Shown here one piece after another: positions 8,462 to 19,074 of a DNA stretch of 40,844 nucleotides. Source of the stretch: Planctomycetota bacterium (GTDB lineage: Bacteria > Planctomycetota > UBA1135 > UBA2386); NCBI GenBank assembly GCA_016872675.1, contig VGZG01000029.1, positions 1 to 40,844 on the forward strand, written 5' to 3'. Below the pieces are notes generated by a model that worked only from the letters and a program-made list of their open reading frames with translations, was not told where the DNA came from and ran no database searches. The position numbers were made by a program, and so were the translations under genes. Each line of letters starts with the position of its first letter. Within the stretch, counting starts at the first letter, position 1.

Positions 8462-9016
8462 TCAGCGCGTCAGCTCGGCGAGCTTCTGCTGCAGCGCGCG
8501 CAGCGCTCCGACCGAGTAGCCGCGGTCGTGGAACCACGCGACCACGCCGTCGCGGTCGAGCAGCACGATGCGGCCCGGCAGGCCGTCGTCGTTGCCGGTG
8601 AACTGCGCGATCGCCTTGGCGTCGCCGTAGACGGTGACGACGCCGCCCCAGTCCTCCTTGGGGATGCCGCGGCGCATGCCGCCGTCGATGAAGCCCGACG
8701 CCAATCCCGGCATCAGCCCGGGCAGCGTCGGCACCTCGAACGCGCGCACCGTGACGCCGGCCTCGGACACGCCGAGCAGCCAGCGGTCGAGGTCGAACTG
8801 CGTGTTCTGCTGGTAGCCGATCAGCAGCAGCAGCGGCGCCCCCTTGCCGACGCCGGGCAGCGCCACCTCGGCGCCGTCGAGCGCGTTGCCACGCACCGCC
8901 GGGAACGGCTCGCCCGTCGGATCGCGGCGCGGATAGGTCGTGCCGCACGAGGCGAACGCGACGGCGATGGCGAGCAGGGCGAGGACGACGAACAGCGGGC
9001 GGCGCATCGGCGGCAT
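8462..9016 (-). CDS. Thioredoxin-fold (ATP10/redoxin-like) lipoprotein without CxxC
   Basis: A 184-residue lipoprotein. The signal RPLFVVLALLAIAVAF ends at a lipobox Cys (ASC, about residue 24). The body looks like a redoxin-type fold: a phrase like FPAVRGNALDGAEVALPG, then APLLLLIGYQQNTQFDLDRWL, VVTVYGDAKAIAQFTG, and a C-terminal PGRIVLLDRDGVVAWFHDRGYS. No CxxC pair exists, so it is probably not a thiol oxidoreductase; assembly factors such as ATP10 and some peroxiredoxin relatives share this look. The ATG at 9016 is preferred, with MRR at 9007 an alternative. It follows the sulfotransferase gene by 46 bp, and that gap folds into a strong hairpin. Confidence 0.55.
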   Translation of the reverse strand: MPPMRRPLFVVLALLAIAVAFASCGTTYPRRDPTGEPFPAVRGNALDGAEVALPGVGKGAPLLLLIGYQQNTQFDLDRWLLGVSEAGVTVRAFEVPTLPGLMPGLASGFIDGGMRRGIPKEDWGGVVTVYGDAKAIAQFTGNDDGLPGRIVLLDRDGVVAWFHDRGYSVGALRALQQKLAELTR

Positions 9017-9017
9017 C

Positions 9018-9059
9018 TTCGCCGCGCGCGCCGCCGCGGACGCACGCGCGAGCGGCGAA
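9018..9059 (-). promoter_or_regulatory. Strong GC hairpin spanning the leader of the thioredoxin-fold gene
   Basis: TTCGCCGC (9018-9025) pairs perfectly with GCGGCGAA (9052-9059), with further GCGCG/CGCGC pairing inside. On the minus strand it begins just after the sulfotransferase stop and ends one base before the ATG at 9016. It has no U-run, so it may attenuate or occlude translation rather than terminate. Confidence 0.4.
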
Positions 9060-9062
9060 ACC

Positions 9063-10559
9063 TCAGCCGAACAGGCCCGCCCACCTCGTGCCGGCGAAGG
9101 CCGCGCGCAGTTCGTCGTTGTTGGCGATGCCAGCGCGCGGATCCTTCGGGCCGGTCTTGTGCGTGCGCGGCACGAGTTCGCCGAAGTCGACGCCGAATGC
9201 TTCGCCCAGGCGCCGCGCGGCCGACGGCAAGCGCAGCGCCAGGTCCTCGTAGTCGAGTTCGACCGTCGGCAGGCCGGCGAACGCGGCGCGGAAGCGGGCT
9301 TCGAGCGCCTCGCCGGCGACGAAGTCGGCGGCAGTCTCCGCGACGGGCAGGACGATCGCCGATTCGTCTTGCGCGCCGCCGAACCAGCTGTCGCTCGCCA
9401 ACGCGCGCAAGTGCGAGCGCCACCGCTGCAAGCGATCCCGACGCAGCAGGTGCAGCACGATGCAGCGGCCATCGCCGGCCGTGGCCTCGACGATGTGGTC
9501 GTCGTGCAATGCGTGGCCGTAGATCAGCTTGTAGCCGCAATGCGTGGCGCCGATCCGCGCCGCGTCGGCGGCGAGCCGATCGAGCAACGGCTCGGGACCG
9601 CGCTCGCGCAGCGCCGCCAGCTCGCGCCGGTCGGCGGCCGCATGCTCCGGCCAGGCGACCAAGCCCGCGGCGATCTCGCGGACGTTGAACAGCTCGTTGG
9701 CGCAGAAGAAATCCGGCCGCGCGTCGAGCATGCCCACCAGCAGGTTGCTGCCGGTGCGCTCGGCCCCCATCACCACGAACGGACGCACGGCGGGGATGCG
9801 CGGCTGCCGCGGCGCGAGCGGCCCGTAAGCCGCCGCAGGCCCCAGCGGCGCGGCGTCGGCGGCGCGCCCCATTCCCGCGGCGCGCGCGATCGCGACCGGC
9901 GCCTGCGCTAGGCCATCGACCACGGCCGCCGCGTCGACGCAGTCGGCGAAGCGGCGCAGCAGCTCGGCGCGGGCGAGCGCGTTGGTCGCCACCACCGCCG
10001 CCGCGCCGCGCAAGTGCAGCGGCATCAGGTTCGCGGCCGGATCGCCGAGATCCGGGTCGTCGAGCACGGCGACGCGCGGCACGCCGAGCAGCCGGCCGAC
10101 GATCGCCGCGCGGAACGAATCGTGATGCTGACCGACCGCGACCAGCATGTCCGGCGCGAACGCCTGGATCGCGCGCGCGAAGGCGAGCGCCTGCCGCACG
10201 TCCACGCGCGCCGCGACCTCGGCCGGCGCGCAGCCCCAGAACGCCGCGAGGTCGGCGACGACGCGAGCGAGAGCGGCCGGGGCGATCGCGCCGAAGCGGG
10301 CGAAGTCCTGTGCGTGCGCCGCCGGATCTTCGAGGACGAGCGTGCCTTCACCGAGCCGGCGGCGGCTCGCCGGCGGCAGCGCGCGCGGATCCGACACGTG
10401 GGTGTGGAACGCGCGCCAGTCGCCGCCGTGGGCGTCGCGCAACGCGTCGAGAGCGGCGTAGAACGGCTCGCAAGCGGCCAGCGGGTGCAGGTCGCCGGCG
10501 AGCAGGGCGATGCGCGGTGACGCAGCGGAGATGGGAAGACCGGACAACGGACCGGACAC
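9063..10559 (-). CDS. Two-domain protein: GT-B-like N-terminal lobe plus C-terminal Stf0-type sulfotransferase
   Basis: A 498-residue protein. Residues 15-220 resemble the N-terminal Rossmann lobe of GT-B glycosyltransferases (IQAFAPDMLVAVGQHHDSFR, GRLLGVPRVAVLDDPD, LRGAAAVVATNALARAELL). A linker of about 40 residues rich in Ala, Gly and Pro follows. From about 260 it is a sulfotransferase: the PAPS 5'-phosphosulfate loop is AERTGSNLLVG (266-276) and the 3'-phosphate motif is around LRRDRLQRWRSHLRA (372-386, Arg and Ser382). A C-terminal IANNDELRAAFAGT fits the family end. The C-terminal half of a GT-B fold is missing, so the first domain may bind an acceptor rather than transfer sugar. The start is GTG at 10559, 13 nt after the preceding gene's stop. 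Confidence 0.7.
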   Translation of the reverse strand: MSGPLSGLPISAASPRIALLAGDLHPLAACEPFYAALDALRDAHGGDWRAFHTHVSDPRALPPASRRRLGEGTLVLEDPAAHAQDFARFGAIAPAALARVVADLAAFWGCAPAEVAARVDVRQALAFARAIQAFAPDMLVAVGQHHDSFRAAIVGRLLGVPRVAVLDDPDLGDPAANLMPLHLRGAAAVVATNALARAELLRRFADCVDAAAVVDGLAQAPVAIARAAGMGRAADAAPLGPAAAYGPLAPRQPRIPAVRPFVVMGAERTGSNLLVGMLDARPDFFCANELFNVREIAAGLVAWPEHAAADRRELAALRERGPEPLLDRLAADAARIGATHCGYKLIYGHALHDDHIVEATAGDGRCIVLHLLRRDRLQRWRSHLRALASDSWFGGAQDESAIVLPVAETAADFVAGEALEARFRAAFAGLPTVELDYEDLALRLPSAARRLGEAFGVDFGELVPRTHKTGPKDPRAGIANNDELRAAFAGTRWAGLFG

Positions 10560-10572
10560 GCTATCAAGTCGG

Positions 10573-12606
10573 CTACTCGACGATAGTTAGAACTTGGTCG
10601 GCGGCGACGCCGCGGACGACGGTGCGCTGGCCGCTCGGCCAATCGACGATCACGTGTTTGGTCACGGCGTTTTGCCCGAGCCCGAAGTGGATGCCGTGAT
10701 TCTGCGAGTGCCGGTGCATGCCGCCGCCGTGCTCGCGGATCTGGCTGACTCCCCCGGCGAGCACCTGGACGCGCGCGCCGATGCCATCGCGATTGGACGT
10801 CGTGCCGACGAGTTCGATGCCAAGCCAGTGATTGCCGTTCGCCGTGACGTTGCGCAGCAGCTGCGTCCTGCCGTCGTCGGCGAACGCGCCGGGCGAGCTC
10901 GGCAGGCGGAAGGCGCTGCCAAGACCGTTGACGAGCAGCAGGTCGACGAGCCCGTCGCGGTCGTAGTCGAACGTCGCGACGGAATCGCCGATGCCGTCCG
11001 GGCTGCCGACCGCGACGCCAGCAGGCGCCAGCGCGAACATGCCGCCGCCGAGGTTCTCGAGCAGCACGTTGTCGAGGTTGCAGCTCTGCGTCGAACGCTC
11101 GACGTAGAGGTCGAGGTCCATGTCGTTGTCGAAGTCGGCGGCGACGACCGAGCGGCCGCGCAGCCACGACGGGATGCCGCTCACCACGGTCTGGTTGGCG
11201 TAGCCGCCGTTGGGCCCGTTGCCGACGCGTACGAACAGCACGTCGGACGCGTTTGGTCCACCGGGGGCATAGCCGATCGCCTGCGGCACGGTCACCGGTA
11301 GGCTGCAGATGAAGCGGATCAGCGCCTCGGCCCAGACCGGCGTGCTGCACAGGCACACCCACTCGAGCGCCGCCGCGTCCCAGCCGATGTAGATGCCGCG
11401 CGACTGGCCGGGCGCATGCGGCGCGATGCCAGAGTTGGCCGGGTCGCTCGGATCGAGCGGCACGCCGTTCTGCGACGGGTTCCAGCCCTGCGCGCCGATG
11501 AACACGTCCGCCGTCGTCCAGCCGGACACGCCGCCCCAGTCCAGCCACAGCACGTGGCCCGGCAGCGAGCCGAAGCGGATGCCGTGCTCGTCGCCGTCGA
11601 GGTTGGCGACGAACTCGATCGCCAGCGGACCGTCGCGGTGCGCCGCGCTGCGCGTCGCGTCGCGCGCCATGTAGACGTCGTTGCGACCATCGCCGGTGAG
11701 GTCGGCGATCACGGCGTCGTGCATCGTCGGGAACGGCGCCAGCGGCGGCAGGCCGATCGTGGTGGTGATGTTCTGCACGCCGCCGCCGAGGAACGAGTAG
11801 GCGCGCCGCGGATAGCCGTCGAAAAGCGCGTCGAGCTTGCCATCGCCATCGAGGTCGCCGAGCACGCCGAACTCGGTGCCCACGCCGACGCCGAAGCCGA
11901 GCGCGGCGCCGACCTCGCGGAAGCGGCCGCCGCGCTGCTGGTAGAGGCTCGGCGGCGACTGCAGGTCCGGACGGAGCTGGGCCGCCATCAGCAGGTCGAG
12001 CAGACCGTCGCCGTCGGCGTCGACGGCCAACGGCGTGCGGCCGCGCATCAGCGGCAGGTCGAGGCCGACGGCCGCGGCGACGTCGAAGTAGAAGGCGCCG
12101 CTGCGCCGGTATTGGCGCTTGGGCGCCGCGCCGAGGCCGAAGCCGGCGCCGCCCGTGACGTACAACTCCTGCACGCCGTCGTTGTCGGCGTCGAACCACT
12201 GCGCGCCGTGGTTGTCGCCGTGCGGCAACGGCATCAGCGCGATGGTGTCGTCGACGAACGAGCCGTTGCCGAGGTTCCGCCACAGCCGCGGATGCGCCAT
12301 GTAGTGGCCGCCAGTGAAGATGTCGGGCCAGCCGTCGCCGTTGCAGTCGCCGACGGACACGCCGTGCGAGATGCCCATGTCGGCGATGCCGACGGCGGCG
12401 GTGACGTCGGCGAACGCGATGGCGCTGGTGGACGACCGCGGCTGCGGTCGCCGCGACCGCGGCGCGCGCGCGCGCCGTTCCTTGTCCTCGGGGCCGGCGG
12501 CCGCCGCGCGCGTCGGATCGCCGCCGTTCGCGCACGCGGATCCAGTCGGACCAGGCGCAATGCTGGCCAACATCGCCGCGACGATGGCAAGGAGCTCGCT
12601 CCGCAT
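10573..12606 (-). CDS. Secreted FG-GAP/VCBS repeat protein with C-terminal ASPIC/UnbV domain
   Basis: A 677-residue exported protein. The signal MRSELLAIVAAMLASIAPG is followed by a low-complexity Arg/Ala/Pro spacer. Calcium-binding FG-GAP loops recur: DCNGDGWPD, DADNDGVQE, DADGDGLLD, DLDGDGKLD, DLTGDGRND, DFDNDMDLD and DYDRDGLVD, consistent with a beta-propeller. The C-terminus is an ASPIC/UnbV module (GNHWLGIELVG, NRDGIGARVQVLAGG, IHFGLGQ, VDWPSGQRTVV). Such proteins are abundant in planctomycetes, sit at the cell surface and probably bind ligands; no enzyme activity is established. A middle region with CLCSTPVW and RFICSL carries several Cys. The ATG at 12606 has GGAG 4 nt upstream; CATACT at 12631-12636 could be its -10. 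Confidence 0.88.
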   Translation of the reverse strand: MRSELLAIVAAMLASIAPGPTGSACANGGDPTRAAAAGPEDKERRARAPRSRRPQPRSSTSAIAFADVTAAVGIADMGISHGVSVGDCNGDGWPDIFTGGHYMAHPRLWRNLGNGSFVDDTIALMPLPHGDNHGAQWFDADNDGVQELYVTGGAGFGLGAAPKRQYRRSGAFYFDVAAAVGLDLPLMRGRTPLAVDADGDGLLDLLMAAQLRPDLQSPPSLYQQRGGRFREVGAALGFGVGVGTEFGVLGDLDGDGKLDALFDGYPRRAYSFLGGGVQNITTTIGLPPLAPFPTMHDAVIADLTGDGRNDVYMARDATRSAAHRDGPLAIEFVANLDGDEHGIRFGSLPGHVLWLDWGGVSGWTTADVFIGAQGWNPSQNGVPLDPSDPANSGIAPHAPGQSRGIYIGWDAAALEWVCLCSTPVWAEALIRFICSLPVTVPQAIGYAPGGPNASDVLFVRVGNGPNGGYANQTVVSGIPSWLRGRSVVAADFDNDMDLDLYVERSTQSCNLDNVLLENLGGGMFALAPAGVAVGSPDGIGDSVATFDYDRDGLVDLLLVNGLGSAFRLPSSPGAFADDGRTQLLRNVTANGNHWLGIELVGTTSNRDGIGARVQVLAGGVSQIREHGGGMHRHSQNHGIHFGLGQNAVTKHVIVDWPSGQRTVVRGVAADQVLTIVE

Positions 12607-12816
12607 GGTTCTCCGCGAGAGGGTTGTCGAAGTATGCCCCACCCTTCCTCCCTGACAACCGCCGGCGGGCCGGCGGGTCGAAGCCGCCGGTGGCAATGCG
12701 CCGACAGCGCCGCGGTCGACCGCATCGCCGACGCCGCGCGCAATCGGCCTCGTGCATGCGGCGGCGCCAGCGCTCGTTGCCGATCCAGCTGCGCAGCCGC
12801 TTTCTGCGCCGGCGCG
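12607..12816. other. 210-bp intergenic gap with candidate -10
   Basis: The largest gap in the window. It holds a GGCATACT octamer (minus strand, hexamer at 12631-12636) identical to the one before the response regulator at 40113, placing a start site about 17 nt before the FG-GAP gene. No coding potential is recognised in the rest. Confidence 0.35.
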
Positions 12817-13242
12817 TCAGCGCAGCAGTTCGATCTGCGGCACGGCGTCGGTGTCGCACCACACGACCGCGTCCTGGCCATGCCGTTGGCCGAGCGCGCG
12901 CGCCGCCGCGCGCGGCAGGCCGAGGGCCAGCAGGCTCGACTCCGGCGGCCAGCCATTGCTCGGATGCACGCCGTCGCCCTCGAGGAACGCGACGCCGACG
13001 GCCTGCAACTCGGCGCGCAGCGCCGCCATGCGCGGCGCGTTGGCGGCGGCGCCGAGGTCCTGCGATCGCGGGTTGCAGGCAGTGACGAACGCGCTGGCGA
13101 CAACACCGTGCGCGCGATGCAGAGCGGCGAGCGGCTCGCTGCGTTCGCCGATGCGTAGCGCGAACGGCGCCGGCGCGACCACGTGGTACGCGGTCTCCAG
13201 GAACGCCTGGCGCGTGGCGGGCGGAATGGCAGACTCGACCAT
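12817..13242 (-). CDS. DUF3293 domain protein
   Basis: A 141-residue cytosolic protein matching the DUF3293 pattern: AYHVVAPAPFALRIGERSEPL, then a core with SAFVTACNPRSQDL, NAPRMAALRAELQAVG, LEGDGVHPSNGWPPE, SSLLALGLPRAAARALG and QDAVVWCDTDAVPQIELL. The family is widespread and uncharacterised. The ATG at 13242 has a TATGCT -10 hexamer only 6 nt upstream, which suggests a leaderless mRNA. It is followed by the FG-GAP gene after 210 bp, so the two are probably separate units. Confidence 0.8.
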   Translation of the reverse strand: MVESAIPPATRQAFLETAYHVVAPAPFALRIGERSEPLAALHRAHGVVASAFVTACNPRSQDLGAAANAPRMAALRAELQAVGVAFLEGDGVHPSNGWPPESSLLALGLPRAAARALGQRHGQDAVVWCDTDAVPQIELLR

Positions 13243-13248
13243 CGCTGT

Positions 13249-13254
13249 AGCATA
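13249..13254 (-). promoter_or_regulatory. -10 element (TATGCT) for a leaderless DUF3293 mRNA
   Basis: TATGCT lies 6 nt before the ATG at 13242, so transcription would begin at or next to the A of the start codon. No Shine-Dalgarno sequence is present. Confidence 0.5.
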
Positions 13255-13280
13255 GCGGCCGCGCGCGCGGCGACGCCACG

Positions 13281-14726
13281 TCAGCGCCCGTCGACGCGGT
13301 AGAAGCCGCGCGGGTTGACCATGAAGTAGCTGTCGTACGGCAGCAGCGGCGGCAGCTTGCAGTACGGCTTGCCGCCCTCGTCGCGCGCCATCATGAACAT
13401 CCAGAACGGCGACGCCGGCTGGTCGGCCGGCTTCTTGCGGATGCTGATCTCACGGATGTCGTCGACGACGCGGTCGATCCACTTCAGCTGCACGGCCTTG
13501 TCGGCGAACTCGTCCCAGTCGCCGGTCTTCTTCGCCTGGTACATGCGCGCCTTGAACTCGTCGAGCGTGATGCCCATCTTGCGCGCGATCGGCTCGGCGA
13601 GGCGCCGCTCCCACTCGCGCAGCGTCTGCACTTCCTGCTCGATGTCCGTCATGTTGCCGTTGGCGCCGCTCGACATCTGGTGATGCAGGATGACGGCGTT
13701 GGGCAGCGCGTAGCTGTGCTTGGCCAGCGTGGCGATCGTCGCCGCCATGCTCGCGGCGAAGCTCTTCACCACGACGTGCACCGGCGCGTCGCTGGTCTCG
13801 ATCGACTTCACGATGCGGTAGCCCTGCTGCACGCTGCCGCCCGGCGAGTTGTCGATGACGAGGAAGATCGGCTTCTTCGCGTCGAGGTTGTTGAAGTAGT
13901 CGATGCGGTCGCAGACGTGGTCGGCGGTGCCGGTCACGATCGGGCCGTTGAGGTCGATGCGGCGGTCGGTGATGGTCAGCACGCCGTCCTGCAGCGGCTC
14001 GTCGGCGTAGACCATCGGCGCGTCGACCAGTTCGCGCAGCTTGTCGGCGCCGTCGCGCTTCTGCAGCTGGGCGGCCTGCTTGCGCGCCTCGGTCTCGATG
14101 AGCGCCTGCTCGTCCATCGCGCGCATCTGCTCGGCCTTGCGCTTCTCGGCGGCCAGCTGGTTCTGGATCGCCAGCTCCTCGGCCTCGCGCCGCATGGCGG
14201 CGAGCTTGGCCTTGTGCTGGGCGTCGACGAGGTCCTGCGCCGACTTCATGCGCGCCATCTCGACGCTGTTCGCCGACAGCTCGGCCTCGAGCCGCGCGCC
14301 GGCGAGCGCCTGCGCGTGCTTGAGCCGCTCCATCTCGGCCGTGCCGGGGGCGAGTTCGGTCTTGAGCGCCGCGGCGGCGACCTCGGCGGCGCGCGCCATC
14401 GCCTCGACCTTGGCCTTGTCCGGCTCGGCGCCGGCGGCGGCCTTGGTGGCGTTGAGCGCCAGTTGGGCCTCGAGCCGCGCCTTCTCGGCTTTGAGCGCGG
14501 CGAGTTCGTTCTGTAGCTGCTGCTCGCGCAGCGCCGCCTCGAGCGTCAAGCGCTTGAGCTCCTTCTCGGCCTGCGGCTCGGCCTCGGCGAGCTTCTCGGC
14601 CGGCGCCGGCGCGGCGGGCTTGGCGGCTGGGTTGGCGGACGGGCTGGACGGGGACTGCGGGGACGCTGCCGCGCAGGCGGCAAGCGAGACGGCCGCGAGC
14701 GCGGCGGAGAGGATTCGTTGGGACAT
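13281..14726 (-). CDS. ClpP/crotonase-fold protease-like lipoprotein with long coiled coil
   Basis: A 481-residue predicted lipoprotein. The signal MSQRILSAALAAVSLAAC ends with lipobox Cys18. A Pro/Ala-rich tether (19-45) precedes a helical, charged region (about 45-225) of coiled-coil character. The C-terminal half is ClpP-like: the oxyanion-type loop NSPGG (293-297), nucleophile Ser326 in SFAASMAAT, His349 in ILHHQMSSG, and Asp405 in DWDEFADKA, aligning with the RDRF region of ClpP. All three catalytic residues are present. Because it is exported, it cannot be the usual ClpA/X partner in the cytosol. GAGGT precedes the ATG at 14726, and TACGGT at 14776-14781 may be a -10. It lies 79 bp downstream of clpB on the same strand. 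Confidence 0.75.
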   Translation of the reverse strand: MSQRILSAALAAVSLAACAAASPQSPSSPSANPAAKPAAPAPAEKLAEAEPQAEKELKRLTLEAALREQQLQNELAALKAEKARLEAQLALNATKAAAGAEPDKAKVEAMARAAEVAAAALKTELAPGTAEMERLKHAQALAGARLEAELSANSVEMARMKSAQDLVDAQHKAKLAAMRREAEELAIQNQLAAEKRKAEQMRAMDEQALIETEARKQAAQLQKRDGADKLRELVDAPMVYADEPLQDGVLTITDRRIDLNGPIVTGTADHVCDRIDYFNNLDAKKPIFLVIDNSPGGSVQQGYRIVKSIETSDAPVHVVVKSFAASMAATIATLAKHSYALPNAVILHHQMSSGANGNMTDIEQEVQTLREWERRLAEPIARKMGITLDEFKARMYQAKKTGDWDEFADKAVQLKWIDRVVDDIREISIRKKPADQPASPFWMFMMARDEGGKPYCKLPPLLPYDSYFMVNPRGFYRVDGR

Positions 14727-14775
14727 CGTGAGTGACCTCGACGGCGGGGCACGACCGGCCGCGCCGTCGCCACCC

Positions 14776-14781
14776 ACCGTA
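14776..14781 (-). promoter_or_regulatory. Possible -10 (TACGGT) for the ClpP-like lipoprotein
   Basis: TACGGT lies 49 nt before the ATG at 14726, in the gap after clpB. The leader would carry GAGGT ahead of the start. Read-through from clpB is equally possible. Confidence 0.25.
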
Positions 14782-14805
14782 CGCGCCGCGCGGGCGCCGG
14801 CCAAC

Positions 14806-17424
<2,619 letters not shown>

Positions 17425-17460
17425 CCTGGGGCTCCTTGGCGTTGCATCCGGGCCCGAAGG

Positions 17461-17476
17461 TGCACGGACTGTGCCA
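17461..17476 (-). promoter_or_regulatory. Candidate sigma-54 (-24/-12) promoter of clpB
   Basis: The minus strand reads TGGCACAGTCCGTGCA. It has a perfect -24 box TGGCAC, the required GG-N10-GC spacing, and a -12 box GTGCA that differs from TTGCA at one base. It predicts a start near 17450 and a 25-nt leader with AAGGAG before the ATG. Confidence 0.5.
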
Positions 17477-17528
17477 ATGGCAGAAATTGGCTTAGATCCT
17501 TTGGGCGCATTGGTTTATGTCACCAATG
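17473..17528. promoter_or_regulatory. Two CCAAT/ATTGG dyads upstream of clpB
   Basis: Dyad 1 is GCCAAT (17473-17478) with ATTGGC (17486-17491), spacer 7. Dyad 2 is CATTGGT (17508-17514) with ACCAATG (17522-17528), spacer 7. Their centres are 36 bp apart. Dyad 1 overlaps the -24 box and dyad 2 lies near -68, so they could be a repressor and/or activator site. The patch is clearly richer in A+T than its surroundings. Confidence 0.5.
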
Positions 17529-17602
17529 GACCAGCTCGGCGGCCAGCCAGATCACGCCAAACAGTCAGCCGTCGACAAGATCATGCCAAGATGGCGCGTG
17601 AC

Positions 17603-19036
17603 TCAGACCCGGATCTCGCTGCCCAGCGCCCCCAGCTTGGCGCCGCGCAGCCGCGGCTCGACCTCGTCGCGGACGAAGGCGTCGACCTGCTCGGCCGAGC
17701 GGCCGACGAAGCGCGCCGGGTCCATCAGGCTCGGCAGCGCGTCCTTGATGGCGGCGAACGCCGGATCGGCGGCGATCAACTGCAGCAGCGGGTTGTCGCG
17801 GCCCTCGGCCTTGACCGCCTGGGCGGAGGCGCGGCTGTGCACGCGCACGCGCTCGTGCAGGTTCTGGCGATCGCCGCCGGCGGCGACGCCAGCCATCAGG
17901 ATCTCCTCGGTCGCCAGGAACGGCAGCTGCTCGCGCAGCTTCTTCTGGATGACCTTGGGGTAGACGACGAGGCCCTTGGCGACGTTTTCCACCAGCATCA
18001 GGATGCCGTCGATGGCGAGGAACGACTCGGGGATGGCGATCCGCCGGACAGCCGAGTCGTCGAGCGTGCGCTCCAGCCACTGCGTCGCCGCCGTGTGCGC
18101 GCTGGTGTTGGCCGTCTCGATGACATAGCGGGCCAGCGAGCAGACGCGCTCGCAGCGCATCGGGTTCTTCTTGTAGGCCATCGCCGAGCTGCCGATCTGC
18201 TTCGACTCGCTTGGCTCCTCGATCTCGCCTTCGTGCGACAGCAGGCGCACGTCGGTGGCGAACTTGCTGGCCGACTGAGCGATGGCGGACAGAACCTGAT
18301 GGATCGTCCAGTCGAGCTTGCGCGTGTAGGTCTGGCCGCTGACGGCGATCGACGCGCCGAAGCCCATCGCCTTGGTGACGCGGCGGTCGAGCTCCGCGAC
18401 CTTGCCGTGGTCGCCGCCGGCGAGCGTGAGGAACGTCGCCTGCGTGCCCGTGGCGCCCTTGACGCCGCGGAACGGCAGCCAGCCGGCGACGCGGCGCGCT
18501 TCGTCGAGGTCGAGCAGGAAGTCCTGCGCCCACAAGCAGGCGCGCTTGCCGACGGTGACCGGCTGCGCCACCTGGAAGTGCGTGTAGCCAAGGCACGGCT
18601 CGGCGCGCCAACGCTGCGCGAACGCCGCCAGCGCCGCCACGACCGCCGCGAGTCGCTGCTCCAGCAGCCGCAGCGCCTGCCGGTAGAGCAGCAGGTCGCC
18701 GTTGTCGGTGACGAAGCAGCTGGTGGCGCCGAGGTGGATGATCGGCCGCGCCTTGGGGCACAGGTCACCCCAGTGGTGCACGTGCGCCATGACGTCGTGG
18801 CGCAGTTCCTTCTCGTACTTGGCGACGGCGTCCCAGTCGAAGCGCTCGCGGTTGGCCCTCAACTCGGCGATCTGCTCCGCCGTCACCGGGAAGCCGAGTT
18901 CGTGCTCGGCCTGGGCCAGCGCGATCCACAGGTCGCGCCATGCCCCATGGCGCGCACGCGGCGAGAACAGGCGGGCCATCTCCTGGCTCGCGTAGCGTTC
19001 GATGAGCGGGTGGTCGAAGCGATCGCCGCGTTCCAT
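17603..19036 (-). CDS. purB: Adenylosuccinate lyase
   Basis: A 477-residue member of the fumarase/aspartase superfamily. The signature loop is GSSAMAYKKNPMRCE. Other conserved blocks are HDVMAHVHHWGD, IIHLGATSCFVTDNGD, LGYTHFQVAQPVT, GVKGATGTQATFL and the catalytic-base region ERTLDDSAVRR. It catalyses two steps of purine synthesis: SAICAR to AICAR, and adenylosuccinate to AMP. Length and motifs resemble the eukaryote-like ADSL subgroup. The ATG at 19036 has AGGCGG just upstream. It is 178 bp upstream of clpB on the same strand; the regulatory region between them suggests clpB is transcribed separately. Confidence 0.95.
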   Translation of the reverse strand: MERGDRFDHPLIERYASQEMARLFSPRARHGAWRDLWIALAQAEHELGFPVTAEQIAELRANRERFDWDAVAKYEKELRHDVMAHVHHWGDLCPKARPIIHLGATSCFVTDNGDLLLYRQALRLLEQRLAAVVAALAAFAQRWRAEPCLGYTHFQVAQPVTVGKRACLWAQDFLLDLDEARRVAGWLPFRGVKGATGTQATFLTLAGGDHGKVAELDRRVTKAMGFGASIAVSGQTYTRKLDWTIHQVLSAIAQSASKFATDVRLLSHEGEIEEPSESKQIGSSAMAYKKNPMRCERVCSLARYVIETANTSAHTAATQWLERTLDDSAVRRIAIPESFLAIDGILMLVENVAKGLVVYPKVIQKKLREQLPFLATEEILMAGVAAGGDRQNLHERVRVHSRASAQAVKAEGRDNPLLQLIAADPAFAAIKDALPSLMDPARFVGRSAEQVDAFVRDEVEPRLRGAKLGALGSEIRV

Positions 19037-19074
19037 GCCGCCTGTCTATCCCGCCCACGCCGCACGCGCCACGA

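Noticed and set aside
8369-8519. Short plus-strand open frame in the 8285-8461 gap
   Set aside because: It runs antisense into the thioredoxin-fold gene and its product has no conserved feature.
10025-13279. A very long minus-strand open frame of over 1000 codons
   Set aside because: It runs out of frame through the FG-GAP and sulfotransferase genes and is extremely Arg/Ala-rich; a GC-rich shadow.
17425-17602. CIRCE or sigma-32 type heat-shock site before clpB
   Set aside because: No TTAGCACTC-N9-GAGTGCTAA and no CTTGAA/CCCCAT pair; the visible dyads have a different sequence.
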